The translations under genes were made by a program, and so were the position numbers. The notes under the pieces are model-generated. The model ran no database searches and had not been told where the DNA came from. It was given only the letters and a program-made list of their open reading frames with translations. DNA of 64,000 nt from Myxococcota bacterium (GTDB lineage: Bacteria; Myxococcota_A; Bradymonadia; UBA7976; UBA1532), in contig JAKLJY010000009.1 in NCBI GenBank assembly GCA_023150895.1, positions 42,377 to 106,376 on the forward strand, written 5' to 3'. Below, in pieces: positions 25,101-33,871 of this stretch; position 1 is the first letter of the stretch, and each line of letters starts with the position of its first letter.

Positions 25101-28100
25101 ATGACGCCTACTCCCGGGATATTCACTCGCGCGCGCCCCGCGCGGCCGCGTCGGTTCGCCCCCCCCGTGATTGCGCTCGCCGCCCTCGCCCTCGGCTGCG
25201 ACGGCAACGGGCGCGCCCACCAGGACGCGGACGCCGCTCCCGCCGACTCGATGGACGTCGGGGCCGGGGGGTCGACGGGCGCCGACGCCGCGACCGGCGG
25301 CACGCAGAGGGCCGACGCCGCGTCGGACGCCGGCATCGCGGGCACGCCGGACGTGCCCGTCTTTCCGACGGCCCCTCCGCCGGACTTCGGGCTGCCGGAC
25401 TCCGCCCACCTCTGCGTCCCCGCGGACGGTGGCGCCCCTCCGCCGCCGCCGCCGACCCTCGAGAACGCCGCCCCCGTGCCGCCCATCGAGATCGGCGGAC
25501 CCGCGGGCGTCGATCAGGTCATTCTCACCAACCTCGATGGCGACGCCGCCGCGACCCCGGAGCTGGTGCTCATCCGCGGCGGACGCGTCCTCGCCGCCCG
25601 CCCGGACGGACGCTTGTTGTGGCAGACCGAGGGCTTCTCGGCGCGCTACCTCGCCGACGTGGTCGATCTCAATGGAGACGGTCGCAGTGAGGTCGTCGCC
25701 CGCAGCGCCCGCGATGTTCGGGTCTTCGACGCCATCTCCGGGGTCCTGCGCTGGTCGCTCCCGGCCAGACCCTTCGGCGACGACGTGCCGCCGATGATCG
25801 GGGTGCAGCGCCTCATCATCGGCGACGTGAACGCCGACGCGCGTCCGGACCTGCAGATCGGAGACGGCGGCTGCGGAAGCAGCGACGGCACGGGGAACAG
25901 CGCACTCTTCGGTTTCGCGCGGGTCCGACCCGATCCGGCGACGGGCCTTTGGCAGGACGTCACGCCGCTGCCGGCCATCGCCTCTCCGGGCCGCTGTGCG
26001 CGCTGGCAGACGCAGATCGACTTCGACGGTGACGGGGCCCGCGAGGTCGTCGTGCCGACACGCACGGGCGTGCACGTCGTCGACCCCCGCGACGGGGCCG
26101 TCCGGCTCTGCCTCGACGGGGCCGCCGAGTTCAACACGCAGGCCCTCCACCGGGTCGTCCAGGTCGACGCCACCGGGCCCGCCGCCGCACCCGACGCGGC
26201 CCGGCCCGAGCTGCTGGTCTTCTCGCAAGCCCGCACTTTCCTCCTCGAACCTTCCGGCGCCCCGGCCGGCGGAACCTGTCCGCCGACCGCCGGCGGGCTC
26301 GCCGTGCGGTGGAGTCACCCGGTCGTGGCCGCCCGCGGCGAGCGCGTGGCCTGGCTCCCCGCGCCGACCCCCGAGCAGGCCGCCCGCGTGGCCGTCAGCG
26401 CGTGGCAGGAGGCCGCCGGTCACTGGGAAACGACGGTGCTCGACGCCGCCACGGGGGCGGTCCTGGCCGTCGTCCCCGACCGCCTCGTGTGGGGCCCGGC
26501 GGACCTGGACGGGCGTGCGGAAACCATCGACGTCCTCGCGTTCGCCGGCGCGGCCCGGACGCCCGCCGCACTCGGGGACCTGCGCGGCCTGAGCTGGGAC
26601 GAGGACGCCGGGGTCTTCACCGAACGCTGGGCCAAGGCCGACGCGGCCCCGCTCCCGCGGCGCCACCCCGCGACCGAGGTCGATCGGGCCACGGACTTCC
26701 GGGAGGCCCCCGCCTTCGCAGGTCGGGTGCTGGTGATCCGCTACGACGCCCAGACTCAGTCCGCCGACCGCCTCGAGGCGGTGGCCGTGGACGGGACGGT
26801 CGCCACCTACGACGCCCGGCTCGATGCGAGCGGGACCGACGTCCTGTGTACCGACGCCTGTCGGGCGGCCATCGCGCTGTCGGACGGTCGCGTGGCGTTC
26901 TTCGACGAGCGGCTGGCCTTGCTCGAGACCGACGACGCCGGCCGGCCCGCGCTCGCGGCCCCTTCGGGCACGGCGTCCCTCCTGGTCTCGGGCGGGGGCG
27001 AAGCCTTTGCGCTGATCGCCGTCTCGACGACGGGCACGCTCGGTCGCCTCGAGCCCGCCCCCGGCCCGGCCCGCTGGATCTGGTCGACGCCGCTCGGCAC
27101 CGGCGACGGTGGCGGTCGACCGCTGCCCCTCGCCGTGCCCGGGACGGCGGGCCTGGTCGCGCGGCGGGACTACCGCGCCGGCCCGACGTTCACGTGGGCC
27201 TTCTTCGACGTGGAGACGGGCGACCGCGTGGGTGCCCATGCCCTCCCCGCGGCGGATTTCGTCCCCCTCGGGGAGGCGGTGGTGCTCGACGTCGACGGAG
27301 ATGCCCGTGACGATCTCGTGCGCTTCGAGCGGGCCCTGGCGCCGGACGAGCCCGACGCGCGCTGCCCGGCCCGCGAAGTGACGCGAAGGGTCGTCACCGC
27401 GGTCGGCGGCGCGACGCGAGAGACCCTCTGGCAGACGAGCCTCCGACCGGGCGATCCCTGCCGGGGGGCAAGCAGCGAACGCCTCAGCGTCGCGCATCTG
27501 CGCGGCGTCCCCGCCCTCTTCGTCACCGAGTCGAACACCATCCGCCGTCTCGATCCGGCCGACGGTCGGGAGGTCGACCGCGTCGATCTGGACGACCTCC
27601 CGAGCGCCATGCGCAGCGGTGGCTGGATGATCGCGACCGGTCTCGACGCTCCCGCGCTCCTGCGGGTCGGCGGCAACGGCCCCATCGAAGCCCGGGACGC
27701 GGAGCTCGAGCTCGTCTGGCGAGCGGACGACGCCCTGGCCGTCGGCAACCGGAGCTGGCGCGACCGCCCCGCCACCGTCGTCGGCCGGCAGGTCTGGCTC
27801 TCGCCCGCACCCGGGGCGCCCGTCGTGCAGCTCGGCCTGGACGGCGACATGGCCGGGCAGGTCGAGGGCGAGCTTCGGCTCTTCGGCGGCGCCGAGGTGG
27901 GCCCGGACGCGCCCGCCGTGGCCGAACTGAGCCCGTTCGTCTCCGTCGGCGGCCTCTCGTCGGCGGTGGATGCCGGCCTCCTGGTCACCGGCGACGACGG
28001 CTGGCTCTACGGACTCGATCTCCGGGGGGCGGTCGTCTTCGCCCGGTTCTTCGGTGAGACGCCCGGACGTCCGGAGGTCGGCGATCTCGATGCCGACGGC

Positions 28101-28832
28101 GTGCAGGAGCTCGTCGCGCCGGTGGCCGACGGGACCATCGCCCTGTACGAACACGCCACGCTCGGGCGACCCCCCGAGGCCTGGGATCTGCCCTGTCCGC
28201 CCGATCCGCAGTGCGATCCGGCGGCGGACATCGACCGGACGACCAACCGCACCGAGCTGTGCGCCGAGTGGATTCCGAGCGCCGACGCCGAGGGCTACCT
28301 GGTGCGGGTCGTGGGCCCCAACGGCGCGGCCGTGAGCGCGTGGCAGAACGCGGGCGCGCTGCCCGTCACGCGCATCGACGACCTCGAGCTCGTCGCCGGT
28401 TCGCTCTATTGCGTCGAGGTCCGGGCCTGGCGGCAACCGGGCGCGCAACTCGAACTCTCGGATCCGGTCGTGACGGATTGCGTGCTCGTGCTCGACGAAA
28501 CGCCGCCGACGGTCGCGCTCGAGGTCCCCGACGACCGCTGGGCGGCCGGCGACCCGCCACTCGACGTGCGCCTCGTCGCCCATGACGACGAAAGTCTCGC
28601 GGCCTGGCGCGTCGAGCTCTGGAACGGTCGCGGCGAGTCGATGGGCGTCCTGTGGAGCGGCGCGGCCGCCGGCACGGACTGGACGGTCGACCGGACGTTC
28701 ACCGGTCGGGACGGGACGAGCAAGACGGTGCCCACCGGGACGTACGAGCTGCGGGGGTACGCGCAGGATGTCGCCGGCGCCGAGGCCTTTGCCCGCGCGG
28801 CCATCGAAATCTGTGACCTGCCCTGCCCCTGA
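25101..28832 (+). CDS. FG-GAP/VCBS-type propeller lipoprotein with fibronectin-like end
   Basis: The 1243-residue lipoprotein starts at the ATG at 25101 (GAGGA eight bases upstream) and has lipobox Cys33 (ALGC) followed by Asp at +2 and an Asp/Gly/Ala-rich linker. Most of the protein is a series of beta-propeller type repeats with FG-GAP/VCBS-like calcium loops, such as VDLNGDGRSEVVAR, GDVNADARPDLQIG, IDFDGDGAREVVVP and GDLDADGVQELVAP. The last 200 residues look like two immunoglobulin or fibronectin type III-like domains. An ATG at 25044 in frame would give a 19-residue longer start without better signal features. A role in surface adhesion or matrix binding is usual for such proteins; no catalytic motif is seen. 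Confidence 0.78.
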   Translation: MTPTPGIFTRARPARPRRFAPPVIALAALALGCDGNGRAHQDADAAPADSMDVGAGGSTGADAATGGTQRADAASDAGIAGTPDVPVFPTAPPPDFGLPDSAHLCVPADGGAPPPPPPTLENAAPVPPIEIGGPAGVDQVILTNLDGDAAATPELVLIRGGRVLAARPDGRLLWQTEGFSARYLADVVDLNGDGRSEVVARSARDVRVFDAISGVLRWSLPARPFGDDVPPMIGVQRLIIGDVNADARPDLQIGDGGCGSSDGTGNSALFGFARVRPDPATGLWQDVTPLPAIASPGRCARWQTQIDFDGDGAREVVVPTRTGVHVVDPRDGAVRLCLDGAAEFNTQALHRVVQVDATGPAAAPDAARPELLVFSQARTFLLEPSGAPAGGTCPPTAGGLAVRWSHPVVAARGERVAWLPAPTPEQAARVAVSAWQEAAGHWETTVLDAATGAVLAVVPDRLVWGPADLDGRAETIDVLAFAGAARTPAALGDLRGLSWDEDAGVFTERWAKADAAPLPRRHPATEVDRATDFREAPAFAGRVLVIRYDAQTQSADRLEAVAVDGTVATYDARLDASGTDVLCTDACRAAIALSDGRVAFFDERLALLETDDAGRPALAAPSGTASLLVSGGGEAFALIAVSTTGTLGRLEPAPGPARWIWSTPLGTGDGGGRPLPLAVPGTAGLVARRDYRAGPTFTWAFFDVETGDRVGAHALPAADFVPLGEAVVLDVDGDARDDLVRFERALAPDEPDARCPAREVTRRVVTAVGGATRETLWQTSLRPGDPCRGASSERLSVAHLRGVPALFVTESNTIRRLDPADGREVDRVDLDDLPSAMRSGGWMIATGLDAPALLRVGGNGPIEARDAELELVWRADDALAVGNRSWRDRPATVVGRQVWLSPAPGAPVVQLGLDGDMAGQVEGELRLFGGAEVGPDAPAVAELSPFVSVGGLSSAVDAGLLVTGDDGWLYGLDLRGAVVFARFFGETPGRPEVGDLDADGVQELVAPVADGTIALYEHATLGRPPEAWDLPCPPDPQCDPAADIDRTTNRTELCAEWIPSADAEGYLVRVVGPNGAAVSAWQNAGALPVTRIDDLELVAGSLYCVEVRAWRQPGAQLELSDPVVTDCVLVLDETPPTVALEVPDDRWAAGDPPLDVRLVAHDDESLAAWRVELWNGRGESMGVLWSGAAAGTDWTVDRTFTGRDGTSKTVPTGTYELRGYAQDVAGAEAFARAAIEICDLPCP

Positions 28833-28845
28833 TCGGCGCGGAACT

Positions 28846-28854
28846 TGCTAGAAT
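28846..28854 (+). promoter_or_regulatory. Extended -10 element (TGCTAGAAT) before the trypsin-like gene
   Basis: TG at 28846-28847, one spacer base and TAGAAT at 28849-28854 form an extended -10 box that would not need a -35 box, and none is seen. The GTG start codon begins eight positions later at 28862, so the transcript would be leaderless or nearly so. Confidence 0.5.
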
Positions 28855-28861
28855 CGCCGGC

Positions 28862-30250
28862 GTGCGGAACCTGTCCCCCCTGCTGGCCTCGCGACGACTC
28901 GGCGCCGCCGTGGGCTGGCTGCTGATCGGGGTGACGTGGGGGTGTGACCCGCAGGTCTCACCCGAGGCGAACGTTCCGGCCCCGGGAGACCCCGCGCCGC
29001 TCTCGACCGAGGTCGCGGCTGCGGCCATCCGCAACGGGCAGCGCCTGCCCCGGGTCGTGCCCCTGACCGACGGTCAGCAGCTCGCCGTCGGCTGGCTCCA
29101 TGATCCGCTGGCGCCCGAGGCGGCCTTCTGCACCGGCACCCTGATCGAGCCGCGCGTCGTGGTGACCGCCCGCCATTGCACGGCGGGCGTCGACTCGACG
29201 GGCATCGGTTTCGGCGTGGGCATGATGCCGAGCGCCCCCGAGCACACCTGGGCCGTCGAGTCCATCGCCGAGCACCCCGACGAGGACGTCGCCCTCCTGG
29301 TGCTCGAGCGCGCCGCGACGACGGACGTGCCGGCGCTGCAGCCGCTTCCGATCAACCGCCGGCCTCTGACGGCGCAAGACACCGGTGGAGAGGTCGAGGC
29401 GGCCGGTTACGGCGATACGCTCGATCCCACGCGCACCGGGCGCTATTTCGCGGTGCTGCTCTTCGCGGGCGTCGACGAAAGCTACGTCCTCGTCGATGGC
29501 CGGCAACGCGAGGGGCTGTGTTTCGGTGACTCGGGCGGCCCGGTCTTCGACGTCGACCCCTCCGGCGCGCCCATCATCCTCGGCGTCGAGCACGGGGGCG
29601 AGGAGAGCTGCGTCGGGCGGGACCAGCTCACGCGGCTCGACCGCGTCCAGGGCTGGATCGACGGGATGATCGCGGCGCTTCCGGAGGGCGAGCCCTGCGG
29701 CGCCGAGAGCTATCTCGGACATTGCGAGGGGGACGTCGCCGTCTGGTGTCACGACAACGGCCTCCTCGCCCGCCTCGACTGCGCGGCCGAGGGGCGGGTC
29801 TGCGCCTACGTGGACGAGGAGACCGGCTACTACTGCAAGTCCGCCGATGCCTGTGGCGGCGCGGCGACGGGCTGCAACGGCAATGTGCGCATTTTCTGCC
29901 GGGAGGGGCTGCTCTACCAGGAAGACTGCGGCCTCTCCAACGGGACGTGCTCCGTCGATGCGGGCGGCCCCATCTGCCTCGGCCCGGACGGTCAGCCCGT
30001 GGGCAGCCTGACCCCACCCCCGGACGATCTCGTCTCGGACGAAGCGGCGCCCGACGGGCCCCCGCCCGACGCGCCGCCGGCCGTTTCACCGGCGGACCTC
30101 GTCGACGCCGGCCTCCCCGCGGCGGAGGCAAGCCCCCGCAAGGGCCTGGCTTATGAGGGGGGCTGCCGACAGGCGCCCGGCGAAGGCCCCGGGCTCGGGA
30201 GCCTCGCGCTCGCCGCGCTGCTCCTGCGTCCACGACGCCGGCGGCGCTGA
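28862..30250 (+). CDS. Trypsin-like (S1) serine protease lipoprotein with MYXO-CTERM-like tail
   Basis: The 462-residue protein begins with GTG at 28862. It has a lipoprotein-type signal with Cys28 (TWGC) and Asp at +2. The S1 domain (about 50-275) has the catalytic triad His105 (VVTARHC), Asp142 (HPDEDVALL) and Ser224 (CFGDSGGPV). Two short Cys-rich units follow (about 278-375), then a Pro/Asp linker. The end has GGC, a Leu/Ala hydrophobic stretch and a run of Arg, as in MYXO-CTERM signals. Having both a lipobox and such a tail is unusual; one of them may be inactive. It stands alone, 29 bases after the propeller lipoprotein gene, and likely acts outside the cell. Confidence 0.88.
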   Translation: MRNLSPLLASRRLGAAVGWLLIGVTWGCDPQVSPEANVPAPGDPAPLSTEVAAAAIRNGQRLPRVVPLTDGQQLAVGWLHDPLAPEAAFCTGTLIEPRVVVTARHCTAGVDSTGIGFGVGMMPSAPEHTWAVESIAEHPDEDVALLVLERAATTDVPALQPLPINRRPLTAQDTGGEVEAAGYGDTLDPTRTGRYFAVLLFAGVDESYVLVDGRQREGLCFGDSGGPVFDVDPSGAPIILGVEHGGEESCVGRDQLTRLDRVQGWIDGMIAALPEGEPCGAESYLGHCEGDVAVWCHDNGLLARLDCAAEGRVCAYVDEETGYYCKSADACGGAATGCNGNVRIFCREGLLYQEDCGLSNGTCSVDAGGPICLGPDGQPVGSLTPPPDDLVSDEAAPDGPPPDAPPAVSPADLVDAGLPAAEASPRKGLAYEGGCRQAPGEGPGLGSLALAALLLRPRRRRR

Positions 30251-30264
30251 CCGCGCCGGGTTCT

Positions 30265-30293
30265 TCGACCCCCGGGAGGGGCGTGTTATGGTG
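30265..30293 (+). promoter_or_regulatory. Promoter of the sigma-factor gene
   Basis: TTCGAC (30265-30270) and TATGGT (30288-30293) are 17 bases apart. The ATG at 30301 lies eight positions after the -10 box and has no Shine-Dalgarno, so a leaderless mRNA is likely. Confidence 0.5.
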
Positions 30294-30300
30294 CGCCGCG

Positions 30301-31002
30301 ATGTCACCCGCCGCGCCCCGCACCGACGCGTTGACCCCCGAGCTGCTCGCCGCGGCGCTCGGGGGCGATGCGGACGCCGCCACGCGCCTCGTCGCGGCCC
30401 TGACGCCCATCGTGCAGGCCCGCGTCGCCCGGGTCCTGCTGCGCCGCGAAGCCGCCGGACGCGGCCGCGAGGTCCGGCAGGAGCTCGAGGACATCGCGCA
30501 GGAGGTCTTTGCGGCGCTCTTCGCCGAGCGCGGGCGGCTCCTGCGTCTCTGGGACCCGGCACGGGGCCTTTCGCTGGCCAACTTCGTCGGCCTGCTCGCC
30601 GAGCGCGAGGCCGTGTCTCTTCTGCGCAGCGGCCGCCGCAGCCCGTGGACGGAAGACCCCACCGAGGACGCGGCCCTGACGGACGCGGCGGGCGGCGTGG
30701 GCGACGCCGAGGTCCGCGTGGCCTCCCGCGAGCTCCTCACGTGCCTCCTCGACCGCCTGCGCGCCGAGCTCAGCCCCAAAGCGCTGCAACTTTTCGTGTG
30801 GCTCATGGTCGAACAGCTCGACGTCGACGAGGTGTGCCGGCGCGGCGACCTCTCGACGGACGCGGTCTATGCCTGGCGCTCACGACTGTCCCGGCTGCTG
30901 AGGGTGATGGCGGCGGAAATTTCCAGCGACGCGGCGGCGTCCACGTCAGAATCGACGGCCGAGGCGCGTACCCCCGAGCAGAAACGGAGACGCCCGCCAT
31001 GA
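30301..31002 (+). CDS. ECF-like RNA polymerase sigma factor
   Basis: This 233-residue protein has the two-domain layout of ECF sigma factors. Region 2 (about 20-105) contains QELEDIAQEVFAALFAE, the core-binding and -10 recognition helix type. Region 4 (about 150-210) ends in a helix-turn-helix (VDEVCRRGDLSTDAVYAWRSRLSRLL) for the -35 element. The link between the domains is acidic and the last 25 residues are basic and Ser/Thr-rich. Its stop overlaps the start of the next gene (ATGA), a membrane protein that is likely its regulator. The target promoters are not evident here. Confidence 0.8.
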   Translation: MSPAAPRTDALTPELLAAALGGDADAATRLVAALTPIVQARVARVLLRREAAGRGREVRQELEDIAQEVFAALFAERGRLLRLWDPARGLSLANFVGLLAEREAVSLLRSGRRSPWTEDPTEDAALTDAAGGVGDAEVRVASRELLTCLLDRLRAELSPKALQLFVWLMVEQLDVDEVCRRGDLSTDAVYAWRSRLSRLLRVMAAEISSDAAASTSESTAEARTPEQKRRRPP

Positions 31003-31862
31003 GCGACCCACCGACCCGCTCCCCGACCCCCGGCGGACCGCCGCGCGACCAGGAAGACGACCCGCTGCTCACCGCCGTCGGCGCCCTGGCCCGCGAGGAG
31101 GCCGCTCGGCAGCCCGACGCCGCGACCCTCGCCGATCTCGATCGCCTCGCGGCGGGCGAGCTGCCCGCCCCCGACCACGCGCGGCTCGTGGGTGCGCTGC
31201 CGCGGGAGACCGTCGCGCTGTTCGAACCGCTCGACGCGGGCTTCCGCGCCCGAGCGACGAAAACGGCGCTCGACGGGCTCGGGCTCGCCCCGGCGGCCCC
31301 CGCGCCCGCCCCGCCCCGCCCCGCGGCCGTCTTGCCGATGCCGGCCCCGCCCGCCGCCCGCCATCGTCTGCTGTTCGTCGCGCTGCCCCTCGTCGCCGCC
31401 GCCGGCGTGGCCCTCTGGGTAATGCGGCCGGCGCCGCCGCCCGTGCTCTCGGACTACACGCTCGAGATCGTGGGCGGCGAGGCGGTGACGCGCGCCGAGC
31501 GCACACCCACCGCCGTCCCGACGGTGGGGCCGGGCTCGCGCCTGACCCTCCAGATGCGCCCCTCCCGCGAGGCGGCGGCCCCCGTCGTCGCCGAAGCCTG
31601 GCTCGTGCGGGGGGGCACGCTCCGGCGCTGGCCGGTGACGCCCGAGGTCTCGCCGACGGGCGCCGTCCGCATCAGCGGCACCTGGGAGAGCCTGGGGCTC
31701 GCCGAGGTCGAGCCTGGTGAGTGGGAGGCCCTGCTGGTCGTCGCCGCGCCCGGCCACCTGCCGGACGACGACGAGGTAGGCGCCACGCTGACCGAACCGC
31801 CGCCGGCCGACGCCCCCTGGCGGCTGCAACACGCCCGGTTCATCGTTCACCGCGCGCCCTGA
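30999..31862 (+). CDS. Single-pass membrane protein coupled to the sigma factor (possible anti-sigma factor)
   Basis: The protein is 287 residues with a cytoplasmic N-terminal part (about 1-120), a Pro/Ala-rich link, one membrane helix (about 127-147, LLFVALPLVAAAGVALWVM) and a beta-rich outer part (about 155-287). The N-terminal part has helical segments with ALAREEAARQPDAATLADLDRLAAGELP, in the style of anti-sigma or zinc-less anti-sigma domains. There is no HxxxCxxC motif. It overlaps the sigma gene by four bases. The layout and coupling fit a membrane anti-sigma factor that senses the periplasm; this is inferred from context. Confidence 0.7.
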   Translation: MSDPPTRSPTPGGPPRDQEDDPLLTAVGALAREEAARQPDAATLADLDRLAAGELPAPDHARLVGALPRETVALFEPLDAGFRARATKTALDGLGLAPAAPAPAPPRPAAVLPMPAPPAARHRLLFVALPLVAAAGVALWVMRPAPPPVLSDYTLEIVGGEAVTRAERTPTAVPTVGPGSRLTLQMRPSREAAAPVVAEAWLVRGGTLRRWPVTPEVSPTGAVRISGTWESLGLAEVEPGEWEALLVVAAPGHLPDDDEVGATLTEPPPADAPWRLQHARFIVHRAP

Positions 31863-31883
31863 GGCGCCCAGACCCCGAACCCC

Positions 31884-31912
31884 TTGACGCCGCGCGAGAC
31901 TGCCTGCATAGC
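31884..31912 (+). promoter_or_regulatory. Promoter of the MacAB-TolC type operon
   Basis: TTGACG at 31884-31889 is followed after 17 bases by CATAGC at 31907-31912, which keeps the central ATA of the -10 consensus. The ATG of the adaptor gene is at 31944 and has GAAGG eight bases upstream, leaving a leader of about 25 bases. Confidence 0.45.
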
Positions 31913-31943
31913 GCGGAGGTCTCTCCCGACGAAGGCCTGCCCC

Positions 31944-33149
31944 ATGTCCGCCGACGCCCGTCCGCCCGCCCCCCCTTCCCGCCGCCCGCTCACCCTCCTC
32001 GTCCTCGTCCTGGCGATCGCCGCCGGGGCGTGGTTCGTCATGAAGCGCGGGGAGCCGGTCGCGGGTCCGAAGTTCAAGACGGAGGCGGTCTCGAAGCGGA
32101 CGATCGTTCGCCGGGTCGAAGCGTCGGGCCACCTGGAGGTCAGCCGGCGCGTCGAGGTGCCGAGCCTGCTCCAGGGCCGCTTGCTGAGCGTGGGCACCCG
32201 GGTGGGCGACACGGTCAAGTCCGGCACGGTGCTCGCGCGCATCGAACCGCAACCGACCTCCATGAACCCGGAGGTCGCCGCCGCCCAGTTCGCGGCCGCC
32301 CAGGGGACGGTCGCGCAGGCGGCCATCGAAGCGCAGGCCAACGCCGACGCGCGCGAGCAGGCCGCCAAGCTCGCCGCCAAGGGCCTCGTCGGCGAGACCG
32401 AGAGCCGCCAGACCCAGGCCAAGGCGCAGGCCGCCAGCGCTGCCCTCGCCGCGGCCAAGGGTCAGGCCGCCGCCGCCCGCGCCGCCCTCGCCGAGGCCAA
32501 GCGCCTCGCGTCGTTCTCCGCCCTCGTCGCCCCCATCGACGGCGTGGTCATCGTCGCGCCGGACGAAGAAGGCCGCCTGGTCGGGCCCGCCGCCGGCCCC
32601 ATCTTCGTCCTGGCGGATACCCTCGACCGCCTGCAGCTCGCGGCGGAGGTCTCCGAGCTCGACGTCGCCCTGCTCAAGATTGGCGTTGCCGCCGAGATCT
32701 CGGTCGACGCCCTCCCGGGCGAGCGGTTCCCGGCCAAGGTGCTTTCGGTCGGCCTGACCCCGGCCCGCTCCGGTGCCATGGTCACGTATCCCGTGACGTT
32801 CGAGCTCGAGAACCCCGGGCAGCGCCTGCGCCCGGGCCTGTCGGCGACGGCGCGGGTCGAGGCCGACCGGGCGTCGGACGTCCTCGCCGTGCCCGAGGCC
32901 GCGCTGCGGTTCGCGCCGGCCGATGCCCCGCCGGCAGAGGACCGCGCGCGGGTGTTCCGGATCGGCTCGACGGGCGCGATCGAGGCCGTGGCGGTGCGGG
33001 CCGGCCTGAGCGACGGCGCGTTCACGGCCGTCGAGGGGGTCGAAAAGGGCCCGGCCCTGAACCCGGGCGATGCGGTCATCGTCGGCAACGCCAAGGGAGA
33101 CGAACCGGCGGCCGCCGGCGGCATCAACCTCTCCGGGAAGAAGCCGTGA
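31944..33149 (+). CDS. Periplasmic adaptor (membrane fusion protein), MacA-like
   Basis: This 401-residue protein has an N-terminal membrane anchor (about 15-33). A barrel/lipoyl half-motif follows (VEVPSLLQGRLLSVGTRVGDTVKSGTVLARIEP), then a long Ala-rich coiled-coil hairpin (about 110-200). The second lipoyl half comes next (FSALVAPIDGVVIV), then the beta-barrel and membrane-proximal domains with VPEAALRF. This is the standard order of MacA/HlyD-type adaptors that join an inner-membrane ABC transporter to a TolC channel. It is first in a four-gene operon with the ATPase, permease and TolC-like gene, and its stop overlaps the next start (GTGA). The cargo is unknown; macrolides, peptides or lipids are possible. 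Confidence 0.9.
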   Translation: MSADARPPAPPSRRPLTLLVLVLAIAAGAWFVMKRGEPVAGPKFKTEAVSKRTIVRRVEASGHLEVSRRVEVPSLLQGRLLSVGTRVGDTVKSGTVLARIEPQPTSMNPEVAAAQFAAAQGTVAQAAIEAQANADAREQAAKLAAKGLVGETESRQTQAKAQAASAALAAAKGQAAAARAALAEAKRLASFSALVAPIDGVVIVAPDEEGRLVGPAAGPIFVLADTLDRLQLAAEVSELDVALLKIGVAAEISVDALPGERFPAKVLSVGLTPARSGAMVTYPVTFELENPGQRLRPGLSATARVEADRASDVLAVPEAALRFAPADAPPAEDRARVFRIGSTGAIEAVAVRAGLSDGAFTAVEGVEKGPALNPGDAVIVGNAKGDEPAAAGGINLSGKKP

Positions 33150-33871
33150 CGACCCCGGCGCCCACCGGCGAGGCCGTCATCAAGATCCGCGGCATCACAC
33201 GCACCTACGGAACGGGCGAGGTCGCGCTCCAGGTCCTCAAGGGGGTCGACCTCGACATCCACCCCGGTGAAGTCGTCGCCCTCGTCGGGCCGTCGGGCAG
33301 CGGCAAGTCGACCCTGCTCAACACGATCGGCTGCCTCGACCGACCCACCACCGGTACGTACCACCTCGACGGGCACGACGTCTCGCAGCTCTCCCGCGCG
33401 GGTCAGGCCCACATGCGCCTGCACTTCCTGGGGTTCGTCTTCCAGAGCGTCTACCTCATCGGCGAACTCTCGGCGATCGAGAACGTGATGCTGCCCATGT
33501 CGTACGCGGGCGTGCCGCTCGCGGAACGCCGAAAGCGGGCGGTCGAGCTGCTCGGCCGCGTCGGCCTCGACCAGCGGATGGATCACCGACCCAACCAGCT
33601 CTCCGGCGGGCAGCGCCAGCGTGTCGCCATCGCCCGCGCGCTGTCGATGAAGCCCCGGGTCCTGCTGGCCGACGAGCCCACGGGCGCCCTGGACTCGAAG
33701 ACGGGCGAAGAGGTCCTCGCGCTGCTCTACGAGCTGCACGCCGAGACGCGGCTCACCATGGTCATCGTCACGCACGATCCCCGCATCGCGGCCAGCACGC
33801 CGCGGACGGTCCATCTGAAGGACGGTCTCATCCACCAGGACGAGCGTCGCTCGGTGCCGCATGTGGCGTGA
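33146..33871 (+). CDS. ABC transporter ATPase, MacB/LolD type
   Basis: The 241-residue ATPase has Walker [11 protein letters not shown]-loop in FVFQSVYL, signature [15 protein letters not shown], Walker [13 protein letters not shown] and the switch His in VTHDPR. All are intact. The sequence after Walker A ([18 protein letters not shown]) is characteristic of the MacB/LolD group, which powers substrate movement from the periplasm rather than across the inner membrane. It begins with GTG overlapping the adaptor stop and ends 11 bases inside the permease gene. Confidence 0.92.
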   Translation: MTTPAPTGEAVIKIRGITRTYGTGEVALQVLKGVDLDIHPGEVVALVGPSGSGKSTLLNTIGCLDRPTTGTYHLDGHDVSQLSRAGQAHMRLHFLGFVFQSVYLIGELSAIENVMLPMSYAGVPLAERRKRAVELLGRVGLDQRMDHRPNQLSGGQRQRVAIARALSMKPRVLLADEPTGALDSKTGEEVLALLYELHAETRLTMVIVTHDPRIAASTPRTVHLKDGLIHQDERRSVPHVA

